From assembly GCA_900551815.1 (NCBI GenBank), contig URXE01000034.1, positions 1 to 25,500 on the forward strand: a stretch of 25,500 bases of DNA, given 5' to 3'. How positions within the stretch are numbered: position 1 is the stretch's first letter; each line of letters starts with the position of its first letter. The DNA comes from an uncultured Collinsella sp. (GTDB lineage Bacteria > Actinomycetota > Coriobacteriia > Coriobacteriales > Coriobacteriaceae). A program made the translations under genes and the position numbers. Positions 22,171 through 25,500 of this stretch are shown in pieces. The notes below the pieces were generated by a model that did not search any database, was not told the DNA's origin, and saw only the letters and a program-made list of their open reading frames with translations.

Positions 22171-23442
22171 GTGAACACAAACGCCTCCTATGACGTCTTG
22201 GTAATCGGCGGCGGGGCCTCGGGTCTCGCCGCCGCCATTACGGCCGCACGCGCAGGCAAAAGCGTCTGCATCGTTGAGCGCGATGTTGCCTGCGGCCTTA
22301 AACTCCTTGCGACCGGCAACGGCCGCTGCAACCTTTCCAACGAATCAATTGATTTCCAACGGTACAACCACCCCGCATTCGTCGAATCCGTCATGGGTCC
22401 CCAGCCCGAGCAAGAGCTCGGCAGTTTCTTCTCCTCGCTGGGCATCATGACGACCTCCGAGGAGGGCCGGCTGTATCCGCGCTCCCTTCGTGCCGAATCG
22501 GTGCGCGATGCGCTTCTCAACGCTTGCAATCACCTGGGTATCACCTTGATCTGTGGAGCAAACGTCGCCTCGGCATTCAAAGCCCCCGAGGGCCGGGCAC
22601 TCCAAATAGACCGTCCCGCGCGAGCACTCAAGGCAAAAAAGCACGACGACCGAAAATCGGAGGTCCGCTCGCTTCGGAAGGCGCTCGCCGACACCCCTCG
22701 CAGGAACGAGACGCTGCAGGCAAAGGCCGTAATTATCGCTACGGGCGGCAACCCTGCCGACATCGCGAGGACGTTCAATCTTTCCCTCACCCCGCAGCGC
22801 CCCGTCCTCTGCCCCGTGTCGGCATCGGTCTTCGGCGACCAGACTGCGCTCAAGACGCTGGATGGCCTGCGCGTCCGCGCCCGTTTGACGCTCACCCGCA
22901 ATCACGAGGAGCTCTGGCGCGAAGACGGCGAAGTGCTCTTCCGAACCTTTGGCATCTCGGGCGTTGCCGCCTTTAACCTCTCCCGTCGCGTCCAGCGCGG
23001 CGACACGATTCTGCTCGACGTTTTCCCCGACCTCTCCAAAGATGAGTTGCTCGATATGCTCAACCAGCGAGTTGAGTTGCTCGGCGGCTTTTCGCCCCGC
23101 GACCCCCGCTGGCTCGACGGCATGCTCGCCCCGCAGTTCTCTCGCGTTGTCTGCACCGCATTCGAACAGTGCCACCCCGAGTCGCACGACGTCATCCATT
23201 TGGTCTCAATCCTCAAGCACTTTAAGCTGCTCGTCGAGGGAACGACAGAGGAGCGTTCGGCCCAGGTCACGCGCGGCGGCGTGCCCATCGAGAGCGTCTC
23301 AGCTCCCAACCTCTGCGTGAGCAACGCGGCAGGCGCCCCACTTTACATCTGTGGCGAGGTGCTCGACATCGATGCCGATTGCGGCGGTTTCAACCTTGCG
23401 TGGGCTTGGGTCTCGGGTATTCGCGCTGCAAGCAGCCTATAG
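22171..23442 (+). CDS. BaiN/HI0933-family FAD-dependent oxidoreductase
   Basis: Flavoprotein of the HI0933-like (BaiN, YhiN) family, 423 residues. It has the N-terminal FAD-binding VIGGGASGLAAAI (from residue 11), the family motif KLLATGNGRCNLSNE, a second dinucleotide-site strand VIIATGGNP, and C-terminal ICGEVLDIDADCGGFNLAWAW that closes the FAD site. BaiN was linked to bile acid metabolism in a Clostridium, but most members have no known substrate, so I assign none. A basic, charged stretch (residues about 145-180, with KAKKHDDRKSEVRSLRK) looks longer than expected ahead of the VIIATGG strand. The GTG start abuts the mrp stop codon and lacks a clear ribosome binding site, which points to translational coupling. 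Confidence 0.88.
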   Translation: MNTNASYDVLVIGGGASGLAAAITAARAGKSVCIVERDVACGLKLLATGNGRCNLSNESIDFQRYNHPAFVESVMGPQPEQELGSFFSSLGIMTTSEEGRLYPRSLRAESVRDALLNACNHLGITLICGANVASAFKAPEGRALQIDRPARALKAKKHDDRKSEVRSLRKALADTPRRNETLQAKAVIIATGGNPADIARTFNLSLTPQRPVLCPVSASVFGDQTALKTLDGLRVRARLTLTRNHEELWREDGEVLFRTFGISGVAAFNLSRRVQRGDTILLDVFPDLSKDELLDMLNQRVELLGGFSPRDPRWLDGMLAPQFSRVVCTAFEQCHPESHDVIHLVSILKHFKLLVEGTTEERSAQVTRGGVPIESVSAPNLCVSNAAGAPLYICGEVLDIDADCGGFNLAWAWVSGIRAASSL

Positions 23443-23452
23443 CCGCGCAGTC

Positions 23453-23458
23453 TATAAT
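23453..23458 (+). promoter_or_regulatory. Consensus -10 box upstream of the second flavoprotein gene
   Basis: A perfect TATAAT, 11 bp after the preceding stop codon and 64 bp before the next ATG. No clear -35 box is seen at 16-18 bp. Transcription from here would cross the hairpin 23472-23495. Confidence 0.45.
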
Positions 23459-23471
23459 CAAAACGCATTCG

Positions 23472-23503
23472 GGCCGTCTGGGACACCGGGCGGCCTCTTT
23501 CTT
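23472..23503 (+). terminator. Terminator-like hairpin ahead of the second flavoprotein gene
   Basis: GGCCGTC and GGGCGGCC form a stem of about 7 bp (one G-U pair) followed by TCTTTCTT. It can end the mrp-flavoprotein transcript. It also lies downstream of the TATAAT box and just upstream of the AAGGAG of the next gene, so a role in that gene's leader is possible. Confidence 0.6.
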
Positions 23504-23521
23504 GCATCTAAGGAGACCTCG

Positions 23522-25165
23522 ATGATCGAAATCACCCAAGTCCACGCGTCACTCGATGAGGCCGGCGACGAAACTGCCTGCCTTGCTATTGGGAGACGTG
23601 CCGTCAAACGAGCCCTGCGATGCGAGGATTCCCAGATTAAAGCCATTGAGCTCCATCGCAAGTCAATCGACGCCCGTAAAAAGCGAGATGTCCATTTTAT
23701 TTTGAGCTTTCGAGTTGAACTGACAAGCTCCCGACTCGAGCAGGAGGCGGTCGACCGCGTCGCCGAGCGCGACCGCTCGCGCATCCGCATGGTAGACGGC
23801 GAGGCTCCTTCATTCCCCAGCCCTGTCCCGAATGCACCCAAGGAGCGTCCCGTCGTTGTCGGCGCCGGTTGCGCCGGTCTCTTCGCCGCCCTGACCCTTG
23901 CCGCAGCGGGCCTTAAACCCCTGCTCATCGAGCGAGGCGACCCCGCACTTCGCCGCTCGGAAGCGATTGATCTCTTTCTTAAAGAGCGTATCCTCGACCC
24001 CGAAAGCAATATCCAATTTGGCCTGGGCGGCGCAGGGACCTTCTCGGACGGCAAGCTCAACACGGGAACCAAGAATCCTGCCCATCGGCTGATTCTTGAG
24101 ACCTTCGTCGAAGCGGGCTCACCTCGCGACATCCTGTGGGACGCCAAGCCGCACATTGGCTCCGACATCCTCCCCACCGTCGTCACCAACATTTCTCAGC
24201 GCATCGAGCGGCTCGGTGGAACCGTCCGCTATCGAACAAAGCTCGTCAATATTCGAACCGATGGATCTGGCGCCATCACCGGCGTCGATGTCCAACCGCC
24301 CCAAGAGACCACATGCGAGACAATCGCCACAAAGCACCTCATTCTCGCGTGCGGCCATTCCGCCCGCGACGTATTCGAGCTTCTCAAAGAACATAACGTT
24401 ACCCTCGCGCAAAAGACCTTTGCCATGGGTGTGCGCATCGAGCATCCACAGCGCGACATCGACCGTGCCCAATATGGCCCTTCGGCGGGGCACCCGGCAC
24501 TCGGAGCAGCCCCCTACAAGCTTGTCGCCCACACCAAAAACGGTCGCAGCCTCTTTTCGTTCTGCATGTGCCCTGGAGGCCAAGTGGTCGCGGCGACATC
24601 GGAGGCACATGGCGTGGTCACCAACGGCGCAAGCCTGCATGCCCGCGATGGCATAAACGCCAACGCGGCGCTGCTCGTCAATATCAATCCGCAGGACCTC
24701 CCCGGAGACGATCCCCTTGCAGGCGTCGATCTTCAGCGCTCATGCGAACGCCGCGCGTTCGAGATCGGAGGCGGCGCATACCGGGCACCCGCGCAGCTTG
24801 TCGGCGACTTCATGGCGCATCGTCCCAGCACGGGCGCGGCGACGGTCGCCCCCACCTATCCGCGCGGCGTAACCTGGACCGAAATCAATCCGTGTCTGCC
24901 CGTCCACGTTGCAGAAACGTTGCGTCTTGGCATCCCCGCCCTCGGGCACAAGCTACGCGGATATGACAACCCACACGCAGTGCTCACCGCCATCGAGTCG
25001 CGTTCGAGCTCGCCCGTGACCATTGTGCGCGACTCCTCATGCCACGCACTCGGCGCAGAGGGCCTCTACCCCTGTGGCGAGGGGGCAGGCTACGCCGGCG
25101 GCATCATGAGCGCCGCCACCGACGGCATCCGCTGCGCGCAGGCGCTCATCGCAGACCTTCGTTAA
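23522..25165 (+). CDS. FAD-dependent dehydrogenase of unknown substrate (COG2509-like)
   Basis: A 547-residue flavoprotein. The first 100 or so residues are a small domain (MIEITQVHASLDEAGDETAC, with DVHFILSFRVEL) seen ahead of the flavin fold in this family. The FAD-binding motif VVVGAGCAGLFAALTLAAAG follows near residue 110, then FGLGGAGTFSDGKLNTGTKN, LILACGHSARDVFELL, FCMCPGGQVV and a C-terminal GLYPCGEGAGYAGGIMSAATDG. These match a widespread group of uncharacterised FAD-dependent dehydrogenases related to the GidA fold. The ATG at 23522 has AAGGAG 6 nt upstream; an earlier in-frame reading overlaps the previous gene. It is not in the same frame family as the BaiN-like neighbour. It ends 3 bp from the convergent larB stop. 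Confidence 0.9.
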   Translation: MIEITQVHASLDEAGDETACLAIGRRAVKRALRCEDSQIKAIELHRKSIDARKKRDVHFILSFRVELTSSRLEQEAVDRVAERDRSRIRMVDGEAPSFPSPVPNAPKERPVVVGAGCAGLFAALTLAAAGLKPLLIERGDPALRRSEAIDLFLKERILDPESNIQFGLGGAGTFSDGKLNTGTKNPAHRLILETFVEAGSPRDILWDAKPHIGSDILPTVVTNISQRIERLGGTVRYRTKLVNIRTDGSGAITGVDVQPPQETTCETIATKHLILACGHSARDVFELLKEHNVTLAQKTFAMGVRIEHPQRDIDRAQYGPSAGHPALGAAPYKLVAHTKNGRSLFSFCMCPGGQVVAATSEAHGVVTNGASLHARDGINANAALLVNINPQDLPGDDPLAGVDLQRSCERRAFEIGGGAYRAPAQLVGDFMAHRPSTGAATVAPTYPRGVTWTEINPCLPVHVAETLRLGIPALGHKLRGYDNPHAVLTAIESRSSSPVTIVRDSSCHALGAEGLYPCGEGAGYAGGIMSAATDGIRCAQALIADLR

Positions 25166-25168
25166 CCC

Positions 25169-25500
25169 TTATACATCAAGGGCCGCGTCGTCACGCGGTC
25201 CCAAGTGATTGATGAGGCTCGCCTGATAAGCGGCACCAAAGCCGTTGTCGATGTTGACCGCCGAAACGCCGCTCGCGCGCGAGCTGAGCATAGCCAGCAG
25301 AGCCGTGAGCCCCTCGAAGCTCACCCCATATCCCACGCTTGTGGGAACCGCGATCACCGGGCAGCTCACCAAGCCGCCGATAAGGCTCGCCAATGTACCT
25401 TCCATGCCCGCAAGGGCAATGACCACGCGAGCGGACGAAAGCTCCTGCGCGTGGGCGAACAGGCGATGGATTCCCGCCACCTCCACGGGCCCGTTACTTC
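25169..25500 (-). CDS. larB: LarB, pyridinium-3,5-biscarboxylic acid mononucleotide synthase, C-terminal part (partial)
   Basis: LarB carboxylates and hydrolyses nicotinic acid adenine dinucleotide in the first step of nickel-pincer cofactor synthesis, used by lactate racemase and related enzymes. The visible C-terminal 110 residues are strongly diagnostic of this AIR-carboxylase-like family: VEVAGIHRLFAHAQELSSA, VVIALAGMEGTLASLIGGLV, PVIAVPTSVGYGVSFEGLTA, ALLAMLSSRASGVSAVNIDN, ending with GFGAAYQASLIN. The gene is cut by the window edge and has no start here; an in-frame GTG at 25486 is internal. LarC and LarE would be expected beyond the edge. Confidence 0.92.
   Translation of the reverse strand, partial: SNGPVEVAGIHRLFAHAQELSSARVVIALAGMEGTLASLIGGLVSCPVIAVPTSVGYGVSFEGLTALLAMLSSRASGVSAVNIDNGFGAAYQASLINHLGPRDDAALDV

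Overview
The window looks like a chromosomal segment of a high-G+C gut actinobacterium, most likely a coriobacterium such as Collinsella. The grounds are gene content (WhiA, a RapZ with Arg in its P-loop, an actinobacterial-type uvrA/uvrC/rapZ/whiA/gap neighbourhood, a sialic acid locus) and a G+C content that looks near 60% by eye. No database search was possible, so the genus is an inference. I see no tRNA, rRNA, IS element or CRISPR array.

Left edge (1-2423, minus strand): the start of gap (glyceraldehyde-3-phosphate dehydrogenase), then whiA and rapZ. gap has its own promoter region with a perfect LacI-type palindrome. The yvcK gene that normally lies between rapZ and whiA is absent.

Centre (about 2433-13130, minus strand): a nine-gene set read as a sialic acid uptake and breakdown operon. 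Transcription order is a Tat-type lipoprotein solute-binding protein, a permease, a fused permease-ATPase, a second ATPase, an AXE1-type esterase, a second esterase-like protein that has lost its nucleophile serine, nanA (lyase), nanK (ROK kinase) and nanE (epimerase). The expected pathway is import, O-deacetylation, cleavage to ManNAc plus pyruvate, phosphorylation to ManNAc-6-P and epimerisation to GlcNAc-6-P. No sialidase, NagA, NagB or regulator gene is in the window. Several intergenic gaps hold strong hairpins, two of them nearly 100 nt long. A 9+9 bp palindrome sits on a candidate promoter ahead of the operon.

Right of centre (13314-21080, minus strand): uvrC, murJ and ybaK (a closely packed set), then uvrA further upstream. 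MurJ carries an unusual acidic N-terminal extension of about 250 residues with three DETAVFL-like repeats. The sialic acid genes sit between uvrC and rapZ, two genes that are neighbours in many actinobacteria, so they look like an insertion into a conserved block.

Right edge (21340-25500): on the plus strand an Mrp-type Fe-S carrier ATPase, a BaiN/HI0933-type flavoprotein and a second FAD-dependent dehydrogenase. These converge on the 3' end of larB (nickel-pincer cofactor synthesis), which is on the minus strand and cut by the window end.

The most interesting items are the esterase/pseudo-esterase pair, the repeat-bearing MurJ extension, the giant intergenic hairpins and the placement of the sialic acid island.
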